Below are positions 8,169 through 15,691 of a DNA stretch of 23,138 bases, one piece after another. The notes under the pieces are model-generated. The model searched no databases and was not told the origin of the DNA. It saw only the letters and a program-made list of their open reading frames with translations. The position numbers were made by a program, and so were the translations under genes. Source of the stretch: Sphaeroforma sirkka (Eukaryota > Opisthokonta > Ichthyosporea > Ichthyophonida); contig LUCW03001466.1 of NCBI GenBank assembly GCA_001586965.3, positions 1-23,138 on the forward strand. The letters are read 5' to 3'. Each line of letters starts with the position of its first letter. The first letter of the stretch is position 1.

Positions 8169-9545
8169 ATGCCTATGCGTCCAGCACCCCGTAGCCCTCG
8201 ACGCACTCGTCGCGACGGCAAAGCAACCCAGAGATCTTTGTCAGATTTCGAGCAGACCCACCAAGGAGGCACAGCTTCTTCGCGCCAGACAGTAGCATCG
8301 CGTCGAAGAGATGAACAACCGCGATATGAACAGACAGACCAAGACGTGGGCCAGGCAGCAAGCAGGCGACATCAGTTGGGGCACGGGTCTCGCTTATCGG
8401 CAAGAGGGAGAGCAGATCCAGAAGACAGTGAGGTGCAATTTGTGATTAGGCATACTAGTCGTTCAAAGTCTGCTGAACCAGCAGCTGAGCGACACAGTGT
8501 AGCCAATGTCCGAGGTACTTCGGGCATTCATTCAGCGGGTGGTAGACCGCATTCATGGCAGCCTTTTCACCGAGCACCTGAACGAGATTTCACTCGAAAG
8601 CGAACTCGATCGGGGAGTTTTACCAGTGCAAGTCAGGATTCCCTCGCAGGCAACGGGGATGAGCGACAAGTCCAACGGCATATAAATATGTCAGGGTGGG
8701 CCACGGGCACTCGTCAGCAAAACTCTGACGAAATCAGAGGCCGACAGCTAGAGCAATATTTGAGCGACCCACATGGGGATTATCGTAGGGAAGCCGAACG
8801 AGAACAACTACGTAGACGATGGGAACTCAGCCGACAGCACCGAGACTTCGCGCGATCGATACAGGATATGCGCAAGGCTAGTTACGTTGACGACGGTAAG
8901 CGCAAGTATAGTGACGTCGACGACGGTAAGCGCAAGTCTAGTGATGTCGACGACGGTAATGTTCATGGCAGCAGAAAACGACCGTACAAAGACGAACAGG
9001 CGAGAGAGCCGATCATGACACCAGCGCAGTGGAACGAGCATCGCCGAGCCATGTGTCAACGCCTCGAAGGGAAGATATCTTTCTTTGTGGATGAACTTTG
9101 TCGAGTACAGGGAAACTACGATGTCCCAAGATGTACATTACTAACGTCCACGATCGATACACTGAAAGGAGCGTTGAATACTCAATTGGAAGCTATCAGG
9201 AAGAACAGAGCTCCGGAGCCACGGACATGGCCCGATTGGCCTTTAGACCGTTATCAATTAAGCAGCACAGCCGATAGAGACACACGAGGGGCGCTAGAAG
9301 AGGCACTGAAGAACGCCCATGTCTCAGGACTAGATGAGTCGTGGATGGTACGTTGGTTCTATAAGGTACTCATACATTTTAAGGCAGCAAAGGCCACAAT
9401 TGACTATCTCCGTGACAACCATAATGAGCTGAGGGTATATCCGGCTGAACAGGTCATAGACCAAATCTGTCAACATGAGAGCAAGGCCACCGTAGACCCT
9501 ACCTTTAAGAAGTTGGCGAAGGGTAATCCCGCACCAAGGGTGTAG
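8169..9545 (+). CDS. gag: Element B: Gag, basic N-terminal region and capsid-like part
   Basis: An ATG-started frame of 458 residues, first in the element and directly upstream of the zinc-knuckle piece and protease, so Gag by position. The first 270 residues are rich in arginine, serine, aspartate and glutamine and look disordered (RSPRRTRRDGK near the start). Residues about 240-265 contain a 10-residue repeat, DVDDGKRKSS-like, encoded by a 30-bp DNA repeat. From about 280 the composition becomes helical and more ordered (MTPAQWNEHRRAMCQRLEGK; LDRYQLSSTADRDTRGALEE), which may be the capsid part. I see no confident homology beyond position and composition. A DNA-binding nuclear role is unlikely but not excluded. 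Confidence 0.6.
   Translation: MPMRPAPRSPRRTRRDGKATQRSLSDFEQTHQGGTASSRQTVASRRRDEQPRYEQTDQDVGQAASRRHQLGHGSRLSARGRADPEDSEVQFVIRHTSRSKSAEPAAERHSVANVRGTSGIHSAGGRPHSWQPFHRAPERDFTRKRTRSGSFTSASQDSLAGNGDERQVQRHINMSGWATGTRQQNSDEIRGRQLEQYLSDPHGDYRREAEREQLRRRWELSRQHRDFARSIQDMRKASYVDDGKRKYSDVDDGKRKSSDVDDGNVHGSRKRPYKDEQAREPIMTPAQWNEHRRAMCQRLEGKISFFVDELCRVQGNYDVPRCTLLTSTIDTLKGALNTQLEAIRKNRAPEPRTWPDWPLDRYQLSSTADRDTRGALEEALKNAHVSGLDESWMVRWFYKVLIHFKAAKATIDYLRDNHNELRVYPAEQVIDQICQHESKATVDPTFKKLAKGNPAPRV
8886..8960 (+). repeat. 30-bp tandem repeat in gag of element B
   Basis: Two and a half copies of a unit starting GTCGACGACGGTAAGCGCAA (8886-8915, 8916-8945, partial 8946-8960). The length is a multiple of three and keeps the reading frame, giving repeated acidic-basic decapeptides. 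Confidence 0.9.
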
Positions 9546-9562
9546 AGTCAGCCAGGGAACAT

Positions 9563-10192
9563 TTGAACAAGATTGTGGAAGTTCACAAGAGAGCCTGGGA
9601 GCGAGCAGATAAGGGCAAGGACTTTCCTAAGCGGTTGCTTAATCACTGCCTCATACAGGCCCTCGAGGACCTGACAGGTAATATGACGTATGAACGCACG
9701 CTACAACACCACATAGGTTGGGACCACCTGGAGACTGAAGACCTTCTCCGCATTTTAAATCCAGACATACAAGAAACCGATGCCATCCTCAGACAACGGG
9801 TACGGACACAGATGAATGTGGGGGATAGGCGTAGACAGTTTCCAGCCCAACAACGAGATCGTAATTTGAATACGAATACAGGAGGAGGCAGCACACAACG
9901 CACAAGCACGTCTACGACCACCACGTGTTACGCGTGCAGAGCGGGTGCCCCACCCAGTTTCAGGCATATATCATCCTGCAAGCACTACCAGTCGAACAAA
10001 AGGGTTGGATTCACATCCAACTCGGGCCGAGGATTTAAGCAAGGCGTATCCTTCGATAAGAGTTTGCCCGCGGTCAACACCATTACGACTCTAACAGACT
10101 CGGACGACCAGCAAACGGAGCAGGAGGAGACCACGCCTACAGACACACATTGCTTCCATACTGGCACACCCAGACGAAATCGAACAGGGTGA
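9563..10192 (+). CDS. gag: Element B: Gag C-terminal part with zinc-knuckle-like motif
   Basis: A 209-residue frame following the first Gag piece. Residues 1-90 are helical and charged (VHKRAWERADKGKDFPKRLL; LLRILNPDIQETDAILRQRV), like the end of a retrotransposon capsid. After a serine/threonine linker comes C122-X2-C125-X9-H135-X3-C139 (CYACRAGAPPSFRHISSC), a nucleocapsid-type zinc knuckle with unusual spacing; the common form is C-X2-C-X4-H-X4-C. Such knuckles bind element RNA for packaging. The tail is acidic and threonine-rich. Confidence 0.6.
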   Translation: MNKIVEVHKRAWERADKGKDFPKRLLNHCLIQALEDLTGNMTYERTLQHHIGWDHLETEDLLRILNPDIQETDAILRQRVRTQMNVGDRRRQFPAQQRDRNLNTNTGGGSTQRTSTSTTTTCYACRAGAPPSFRHISSCKHYQSNKRVGFTSNSGRGFKQGVSFDKSLPAVNTITTLTDSDDQQTEQEETTPTDTHCFHTGTPRRNRTG

Positions 10193-10250
10193 GTTAGAAG
10201 AGGATGCAACGTGGGAAACCATAGGCAGCGATCAGGAATAGGACGTAAGG

Positions 10251-10517
10251 GTGTCGGATGTAGATGCAACTTTAGTTTTCCCGTCTAGCACACCTGTGAT
10301 ACTATCGATCAAAGATCCATTACTTTCAATGGACAATCGAGTATTCATATCCATCCTGATTAACGGTAAGACATGCAGGGCGTTAGTGGATTCTGGGGCA
10401 AACAGAAGTTGCATTGATTCGACATCCGCACACGATTGGGGATTGCAAATTAAGTCGGCTCCGGAGGGATCCTATATATACCTAGCTGATCACGTAGTCT
10501 TCGTACACGGCGAATAG
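10251..10517 (+). pseudogene. pol: Element B: retropepsin (aspartic protease), main part
   Basis: An 88-residue piece. FISILINGKTCRALVDSGANRS (32-53 or so) is the hallmark of a retroviral-type aspartic protease: a hydrophobic strand, then the catalytic DSGA box. SAHDWGLQI and the later hydrophobic strands fit the flap side. The enzyme dimerises and cuts Gag-Pol. The matching C-terminal strand appears at 10580-10792. Confidence 0.8.
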
Positions 10518-10579
10518 GCTCAACCGTACAAACTCCAGTACGATATGGTCTAGAGCTCACAGAACAGTCTTTCGAGCTA

Positions 10580-10792
10580 ATGAATCTACCACCGGCTATC
10601 GACGCGATCGTAGGCCAGGATCTTATGCCTGGCTTAGGGCTATACGTGGGAGGCCTTCAGTCGCCATTCTCACCCATAGATCCAACGGAGCTGAGACAAA
10701 CTATTGGAACCAATACCGTTGAGACGACCACCAGATTTGACCGAGGAAACCGGTGTTCGCCTGGAACTAGACAAGGAACTGAGGGAAAATGA
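10580..10792 (+). pseudogene. pol: Element B: end of protease region and linker to RT
   Basis: MNLPPAIDAIVGQDLMPGLG includes DAIVGQDLM, matching the conserved (D/Y)xILGxDxL element at the end of Ty3/gypsy proteases. The rest is linker sequence that overlaps the start of the RT piece in another frame. It supports the protease-RT order; nothing else is recognisable. Confidence 0.6.
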
Positions 10793-12380
10793 CGGTATTC
10801 GAGAAAAGGACAGGTGCAGACTGGAAGGAGGCGAAGTTAGATTGCCAGTGACACCAGATCAAGCTGCAAGGATGCGGAAGGCAGTAAGGAACTTTGTAGC
10901 AGACAAATGGATACCATGGGTAGATAGACAGGTGCAGAAGTGGATTCAAGATTTGGTCATAGTTCAAAGGGATACAGCCACTTCCGTCAACTTACCCTTG
11001 CTCGCCGTGCCAGAGTATACTCAATCTGGAGAACTAAAGAAAGTGCGAGTGTGTTTGGACCTCAGAGCGGTGAATGCATTAATACCGGCGGATCAGTTCA
11101 TTATTCCCCGTATCAACGACATCATTGGTAACATCAAAGGGAAGAGATATTACACGACATTGGATCTAACCGCAGCGTACCATCGACTCCCAATTCACCC
11201 TGATTCTCAGTATTTATTCAGTTTCACACATGGCAAAAGCCAGTATTCCTTTACATCAGCGCCATTTGGACTACACACACTGACGCAGCAGTTTCAGCGT
11301 ACACTGAGTGTGATATTGCAAGGACTTCCGGCACACCACTACCTGGACGACATCGTAATAGCAACAGATGACTACGAGGAACACGTACGAGTAGTGAAAG
11401 AGGTCATTCGACGGCTGACGTACCACAGTTTCAAGCTAAACCCTTCAAAATGTCATTTTGCAGTCAAAGAAGTCATGATCCTAGGGAAGCGAGTATCGAA
11501 GGCCGGAATTGATATTTGCCATGAAAAGCAGGCCAAGCTCATTGACTGGCCAACCCCGAAGAAGTACAAAGACATTGCATCGGCCTTGGGATTAGCCAAC
11601 TTTCTTCACGAGCACCTACCAAACTTTGCAGAGGTAGTTGCCCCACTCCGGGAATTTGTAAGACTGAAGCCTAAGGAAATCATTGGAGACAGGTGGGAAC
11701 AGAGACACCAGCAAGCTTGGGATGCCATGAAGCAAGCCATGGTTGAGGCAGTAGTGTTGAAATTTCCCGTCGACGAAGTACCTTTACAACTCGAAACGGA
11801 TGCAAGCGACTACGGTATTGGAGGTGCATTGTTCCAGACCATAGAAGGGAAGAAGCAATACCTAATGTTCTTCAGCAAGACCCTCAACGCAGCACAGCGC
11901 AATTACGCAACACCCATGAAGGAATTATTGGCCTTGGTATATGGTCTCACACACTTCCGGGATCATCTCGAAGGTCAACGCTTTTCAGTGTTGACTGATC
12001 ACAAGGCTTTGGTGTATATGAACACACAGCTAAAGCTGAATCCGATGCTACAACGATGGCATCACATCATAGCGCCTTTCAATTTTACTATCTCGCACAT
12101 CCCGGGTATAAAGAACGTGTTACCAGACGCGTGGTCTAGGCTTCATGAGGGAACTGTTGAGACTGAGGACCCGGAGGTACTATATGCAGAATGTTGGCAA
12201 CTTTTTCCAGACTACTTTGAGCAAGCGCAACGGATTATGGGTGAGAATAATGTCGATGTCTTTGCTTCGCATCAGGACCATCATTTGCCACGCTACTACA
12301 CCGACGATGACAGGGGTGGAGCGTTTGCACATTGTTGGAAAGATATAGACGGATGGATTCTCCAGATGAGGAAGAGATAA
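10704..12380 (+). CDS. pol: Element B: reverse transcriptase, RNase H and vestigial post-RNase H domain
   Basis: The longest open frame of the window, 558 residues. RT: LLAVPEY...VRVCLDLRAVNALIP (99-128), TTLDLTAAYHRLPIHP (151-166) with the first catalytic aspartate, FTSAPFGLHTLTQQFQ (183-198), YLDDIVIA (213-220) catalytic box, LNPSKCHF (245-252) and LGKRVS thumb (260-265). RNase H: LETDASDYGIGGAL (363-376), RNYATPMKELLALV (399-412), LTDHKAL (430-436), HIPGIKNVLPDAWSRL (465-480). Beyond it NVDVFASHQDHHLPRYYTDD (516-535) is the start of the block that in element A continues to an NPP motif; here it is short. Together these would make and trim the cDNA in the particle. Confidence 0.93.
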   Translation: MEPIPLRRPPDLTEETGVRLELDKELRENDGIREKDRCRLEGGEVRLPVTPDQAARMRKAVRNFVADKWIPWVDRQVQKWIQDLVIVQRDTATSVNLPLLAVPEYTQSGELKKVRVCLDLRAVNALIPADQFIIPRINDIIGNIKGKRYYTTLDLTAAYHRLPIHPDSQYLFSFTHGKSQYSFTSAPFGLHTLTQQFQRTLSVILQGLPAHHYLDDIVIATDDYEEHVRVVKEVIRRLTYHSFKLNPSKCHFAVKEVMILGKRVSKAGIDICHEKQAKLIDWPTPKKYKDIASALGLANFLHEHLPNFAEVVAPLREFVRLKPKEIIGDRWEQRHQQAWDAMKQAMVEAVVLKFPVDEVPLQLETDASDYGIGGALFQTIEGKKQYLMFFSKTLNAAQRNYATPMKELLALVYGLTHFRDHLEGQRFSVLTDHKALVYMNTQLKLNPMLQRWHHIIAPFNFTISHIPGIKNVLPDAWSRLHEGTVETEDPEVLYAECWQLFPDYFEQAQRIMGENNVDVFASHQDHHLPRYYTDDDRGGAFAHCWKDIDGWILQMRKR

Positions 12381-12532
12381 GCCGTCGCACACAGCTCACC
12401 TTGTGTCAGCATGAGATTGGGCATCATAGAGCAGAAGATACAGTTGCTCAACTACAGCAGAACGGACATTTGTGGCCTAACGCTCTGGAACTTGCACACA
12501 AACAGTTAGGAGAAACTGTCGCACATGTCTAG
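12332..12532 (+). pseudogene. pol: Element B: start of integrase zinc-binding domain
   Basis: A short 66-residue piece between RNase H and the integrase core. LCQHEIGHHRAEDTVAQLQQ (about 24-43) resembles the H..~GH.G...T~~~L segment that opens the HHCC finger of Ty3/gypsy integrases, with NGHLWPNALELAHK filling the helix after it. The cysteine pair of the finger falls at the right spacing just downstream. Position and motif agree, but the piece is small. Confidence 0.6.
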
Positions 12533-12540
12533 GACAGAGG

Positions 12541-13662
12541 GTGTTACGAAAGGGATTTCACCCGATGATTAATATAACGGCAAAGTATCCGTGGGATCAT
12601 ATTCAAGTCGACATGATTCCAATGCCACTAGTTTCAGCAGCAGGAAATCGATATATATTGCACGTCTTGGATATAGCAACGGGGTACTCGATATTGAGAG
12701 CAACGGCCACAAAGTCAGCAGAAGTGGTGACATCTAAACTTATGGAGGTGTTTGGGGAACATTGTTTTCCCAGGAAAATTCAATCAGACGAGGGAGGCGA
12801 GTTTTCGAACAAGATTGTTAAATTAATAACTCAAGAAGTTGGAGTGATGCATGCAAAGTCGCCACCATATCGTCCTCAGGTTCTGGGAGCAGCGGAGAGA
12901 AGACACAGAGACATCCACGAAGGAGTTCGCAAGCTATGTGAATCTTTGCCTACGGCATGGGATGTCCGACTACCACTTATTATGCTGTGCCAGAACCTCC
13001 GAATATCTCGGCGACACAAGACAGCACCATTCAGTGCTTACTTCGGTCGCCGTCATGTTCCGTTTGCTGACTTCACGGATGACCTTCCGGGGAATCAGCC
13101 GGTCACCAATGAGGCTTGGGCACACCGGCTGGATCGTTTGCACGACACTATCTTGCCGACGCTTTACAAGGTCACGCAGAAATACGCAGACACACTATCC
13201 AGGCAGTTTGACCGCCTCCATGCTTACGGTTTTATCGCCTTTCAACCAGGGGATGTGGTAATGGTACGGTCCGAAGGTCGCACAACCAAAGCAATGCGAC
13301 CAATGTTTGGACCATACGTTGTCAAAGCCAGACAGGGACAAGGATATGAACTGACACACAAGGATGGTTCACTTCCAGATACTTTCAAAGGTAAACCAGT
13401 TAGAGTGGAACTTTTGCGACTAGTCCATAGAGCCACCGAAAAGCCTTTAGAAGATCATATGTGGCAGGATAGTTCCTCGTTCCGTTACATCATTCGACAT
13501 AGACAGAATGATTCCACAGGGAATACAGAATACTTGGTTCGCTGGCGGGATGGTGATCCAACTTGGGAGTCAGCCGAAGCTTTTGACGATCCGAATGACA
13601 TCGCGGCATACCACAAAGCCGAGCAAACTCGGCAGAAGAAGAAAGCGGCACAACAACAATAA
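12541..13662 (+). CDS. pol: Element B: integrase catalytic core, GPY motif and chromodomain
   Basis: A 373-residue frame. The DDE core is complete in outline: D24 in WDHIQVDMIPMP, D83 in IQSDEGGEF and E119 in GAAERRHRDI, with 35 residues between the last two, the DD35E pattern. FQPGDVVMVRSEGR (234-247) and MFGPYVVKARQGQGYELTH (255-273) form the GPY/F C-terminal domain. Residues 313-358 (SFRYIIRHRQND...EYLVRWRDGDPTWESAEAF) are a clear chromodomain with the YLV-RW and TWE aromatic positions, which classes the element as a chromovirus. The last 15 residues are basic (RQKKKAAQQQ). The protein inserts cDNA into chromatin. Confidence 0.93.
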   Translation: MLRKGFHPMINITAKYPWDHIQVDMIPMPLVSAAGNRYILHVLDIATGYSILRATATKSAEVVTSKLMEVFGEHCFPRKIQSDEGGEFSNKIVKLITQEVGVMHAKSPPYRPQVLGAAERRHRDIHEGVRKLCESLPTAWDVRLPLIMLCQNLRISRRHKTAPFSAYFGRRHVPFADFTDDLPGNQPVTNEAWAHRLDRLHDTILPTLYKVTQKYADTLSRQFDRLHAYGFIAFQPGDVVMVRSEGRTTKAMRPMFGPYVVKARQGQGYELTHKDGSLPDTFKGKPVRVELLRLVHRATEKPLEDHMWQDSSSFRYIIRHRQNDSTGNTEYLVRWRDGDPTWESAEAFDDPNDIAAYHKAEQTRQKKKAAQQQ

Positions 13663-14073
13663 TTCCAACGTTACGTTGATGAATACTAGATGTCTATCAT
13701 CTACTTCCGGATCGAAGTTTTGTCTCTCCTCGTGAGATTTCACCACGGTATAGAGGCGAAAGACGATTCCACAACTCGAGCTTATAGGCGAGTAAAACTC
13801 CAGCGGATACCCTAGCTTATGGGGGGGTGAAAACATACCAGCGGATACCCTAGCTTTTTGGGGGGTGAAAATATACCAGCACAGCCGGGATGGTTCAAAA
13901 GACCAGTTTCCAAGGCAAGAACTTACTCAGCAGAAGGATTTCATTAGTTTATATATATATATATATATTGTTTATTTACACTACTAATTATATATGTTTA
14001 ATTTTCAATAGTTTAAGAGGTCATTTATTTTTGAAGCTCTTCAATCACTGGTGACGCTTGAGCTTGAGGGGAG
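13663..14073 (+). other. Element B: 3' untranslated region with G-run repeat, TA run and polypurine tract
   Basis: About 410 bp after the integrase stop without coding signal. It includes a 38-bp tandem repeat (13800-13880), a (TA)n run at 13951-13969, and at its end GCTTGAGGGGAG (14062-14073), a polypurine tract directly abutting the 3' LTR, where plus-strand DNA synthesis starts in this family. Confidence 0.75.
13800..13880 (+). repeat. 38-bp tandem repeat with G-run
   Basis: Units 13800-13837 and 13838-13875, plus five bases of a third. Each starts CCAGCGGATACCCTAGCTT and holds a run of six or seven G followed by TGAAAA. The G-run resembles a spare polypurine tract. Confidence 0.9.
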
Positions 14074-14253
14074 TGTGGTAAAAGTCCCCTTAAACCACTA
14101 TCAGTGTGGAGTTAGAATTAGTTTACAATTAATTCACACGAGGTGAATTATTTGTAGACCACGTAGACAATCAAATATAAGAATAAATACACCGCACTGA
14201 GCCTCAGGGAGACTCAGTAGGTTTTAGTATCGTATTTTGATGTGTTTACTACA
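14074..14253 (+). repeat. 3' LTR of element B (180 bp)
   Basis: Identical by eye over 180 bp to the LTR at 5739-5918, with the same TG...CA ends and stem-loops. It is preceded by a polypurine tract and followed by CTGT, the right half of the probable target duplication. Confidence 0.95.
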
Positions 14254-14365
14254 CTGTGTGATCGAGGATATTTAGGCTCTTAACAAGAGGCAGTCCCGAT
14301 CATTCTTACACAAGCTACCACTGCTAAATCCTAACTGACTAAATTGTATTTTAGTTTAATATAGT
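14254..14365 (+). other. Remnant between element B and element C, probably the end of element A's LTR
   Basis: Holds no coding signal. If B inserted into A's 3' LTR, the first part (to TTCTTACACA at about 14314) is the U5 end of that LTR and the rest is the junction with the copia element. I see no match to the copia 3' LTR here, so the copia 5' end appears to be lost. Confidence 0.4.
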
Positions 14366-14731
14366 TTGAAACCTAGTAATTTCCATCGAAGTTTACAGAT
14401 GAACGATGGAGAAAATGTTGCTGAACTCGCCGACCGATGTGAGATCCTATTTGGCCAGCTTGCAGGTCAGGGGGATGAGTTGACTAACATTCGAAAACGC
14501 ATATCCTTCATGAAGGGCCTTCCACGTCAGTTTGCGACGCTGAAGATTGACTTGAATGCGAAGTTTGCAAACGGAAATCGATTCAGCTATGAGCAAGTGA
14601 AGGAAGCCGCCATTGTGTTTGAGACTGGACTCGGTATCTACGATGATGACAACGACGAGGAAGACATCGGTCTTTATGCTAATGGACGATACCACAAGGG
14701 TAACCACCAAGCCCAGAAGGGTCGACGATGA
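14366..14731 (+). pseudogene. gag: Element C: Gag, capsid part
   Basis: Residues from about 8 to 95 fit the copia-type gag domain: LQMNDGENVAELADRCEILF (about 10-29), GQGDELTNIRKRISFMKGLP (34-53), FATLKIDLN and FSYEQVKEAAIVFE. This is the usual pattern of M.DG.S...H...~~.L..L...G......~~LL..LP..Y. The first codon is TTG and the typical first 80-100 residues of such a gag are missing. Gag would form the virus-like particle. Confidence 0.7.
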
Positions 14732-14788
14732 GGTGGTTTCGACCGACCAAGAGGTGACGTTGGTAGTAGAGATGGCCGGGAGCTTACT

Positions 14789-14884
14789 TGTTTCAAGTGC
14801 CTTAAGCCCGGGCATACTCGGGCTAATTGTCGTGGTAAGATGGCGTGTTTGAATTGCAAGAAACCAGGGCATATCAAACGAGAC
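14789..14884 (+). other. Element C: two CCHC zinc knuckles
   Basis: Two consecutive C-X2-C-X4-H-X4-C motifs are encoded in one frame: CFKCLKPGHTRANC and CLNCKKPGHIKRDC, nine... to be exact separated by a short RGKMA linker. These are nucleocapsid-type knuckles that bind RNA. Many copia elements have one. Confidence 0.85.
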
Positions 14885-15691
14885 TGCCCAGACCTCGACG
14901 ATGAGAATGATGATGACAATGGCTATTTCGGATTTGGACTGATGGCGATCGGTGATGACGGAGATTCCGACAGTGATGATGGTATGCCGGCCTTGATGTG
15001 TGATTCCACCGATTCTGATTCTTCCGATGCCGAAAGCAAATTTGATGATGAATTGGATGCTCCACCCGGGTTGCTATCTGGAGGTTTTTCATCGGATTAT
15101 GAAGTTCAGGGTGGCTCTATCTCAGCTACAGATGAAGATAACTGTGCTACACTCGACGATGATGACACATTTGCCGAGGATGATCTACTTGTGGATGGAT
15201 CCGTCACTTCAATCGCTGAAGCTGAATTAGAGAACATAATCAGCGAACAATCGGCGTATGCATTTCTGGGCGTGGGTGATCTGGTCTTATCTGCTAACGA
15301 GCTTGTGGTTGACAAAGGTGCCAGCAAGCATATTGTAGTATTGGAGGATGCTCTGTCTGCTGCGAAACCCTCTAACAAGCGATTGACCGGGCTTGGCAAC
15401 ACTAAACTGCATGCAGATGGTGAGGGAGAGTTGCGCGGCTGTCCTGAGACTGGTTTAGTTCTTCTCATTCCTAAGGCGGGTGTTCAACTTTTATCCGTAC
15501 GACAGCTTGTTAAGAACGGCTGGAAGGCGACGTGCGAGAAGAACGACTGCACATTATTTGATCCGCAGGGTTGTTTGGTGAAAGTAACGGTTAGACAAGG
15601 GCTATACATTGTTTCCCTGAAGGATCTGAAGTCACCCGTGAACCGAACACATTCGGGTACAAAGATTATCGATGAAGATAAGGCAAGATGA
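14840..15691 (+). CDS. Element C: second zinc knuckle, acidic linker and aspartic protease
   Basis: A 283-residue frame. Residues 3-16 are the second CCHC knuckle. Residues about 18-135 form a long strongly acidic, serine-rich linker (DLDDENDDDNGYFGFG; DSDSDDGMPA; STDSDSSDAESKFDDELD). From about 148 (LVLSANELVVDKGASKHIV) the copia retropepsin begins, with its hydrophobic strand, GAS box and histidine, then GLGNTKLHADGEGEL and LIPKAGVQLLSVRQLVKNGW, the typical GxG and L(L/I)SV strands before integrase. Protease would process Gag-Pol. Confidence 0.8.
   Translation: MACLNCKKPGHIKRDCPDLDDENDDDNGYFGFGLMAIGDDGDSDSDDGMPALMCDSTDSDSSDAESKFDDELDAPPGLLSGGFSSDYEVQGGSISATDEDNCATLDDDDTFAEDDLLVDGSVTSIAEAELENIISEQSAYAFLGVGDLVLSANELVVDKGASKHIVVLEDALSAAKPSNKRLTGLGNTKLHADGEGELRGCPETGLVLLIPKAGVQLLSVRQLVKNGWKATCEKNDCTLFDPQGCLVKVTVRQGLYIVSLKDLKSPVNRTHSGTKIIDEDKAR

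Larger units (their letters stand above)
5739..14253 (+). mobile_element. Ty3/gypsy chromovirus B, nearly full length with paired identical LTRs
   Basis: Two 180-bp direct repeats (TGTGGT...TACTACA) bound an 8.5-kb element containing gag, aspartic protease, RT, RNase H, integrase with GPY motif, and chromodomain, all on the + strand. A polypurine tract (TTGAGGGGAG) abuts the right LTR. The four bases CTGT lie directly left of the 5' LTR and directly right of the 3' LTR, as expected for a target-site duplication. The coding part is broken into several frames with about half a dozen breaks. Identical LTRs suggest a recent insertion. It sits inside the probable 3' LTR of element A. Confidence 0.92.
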
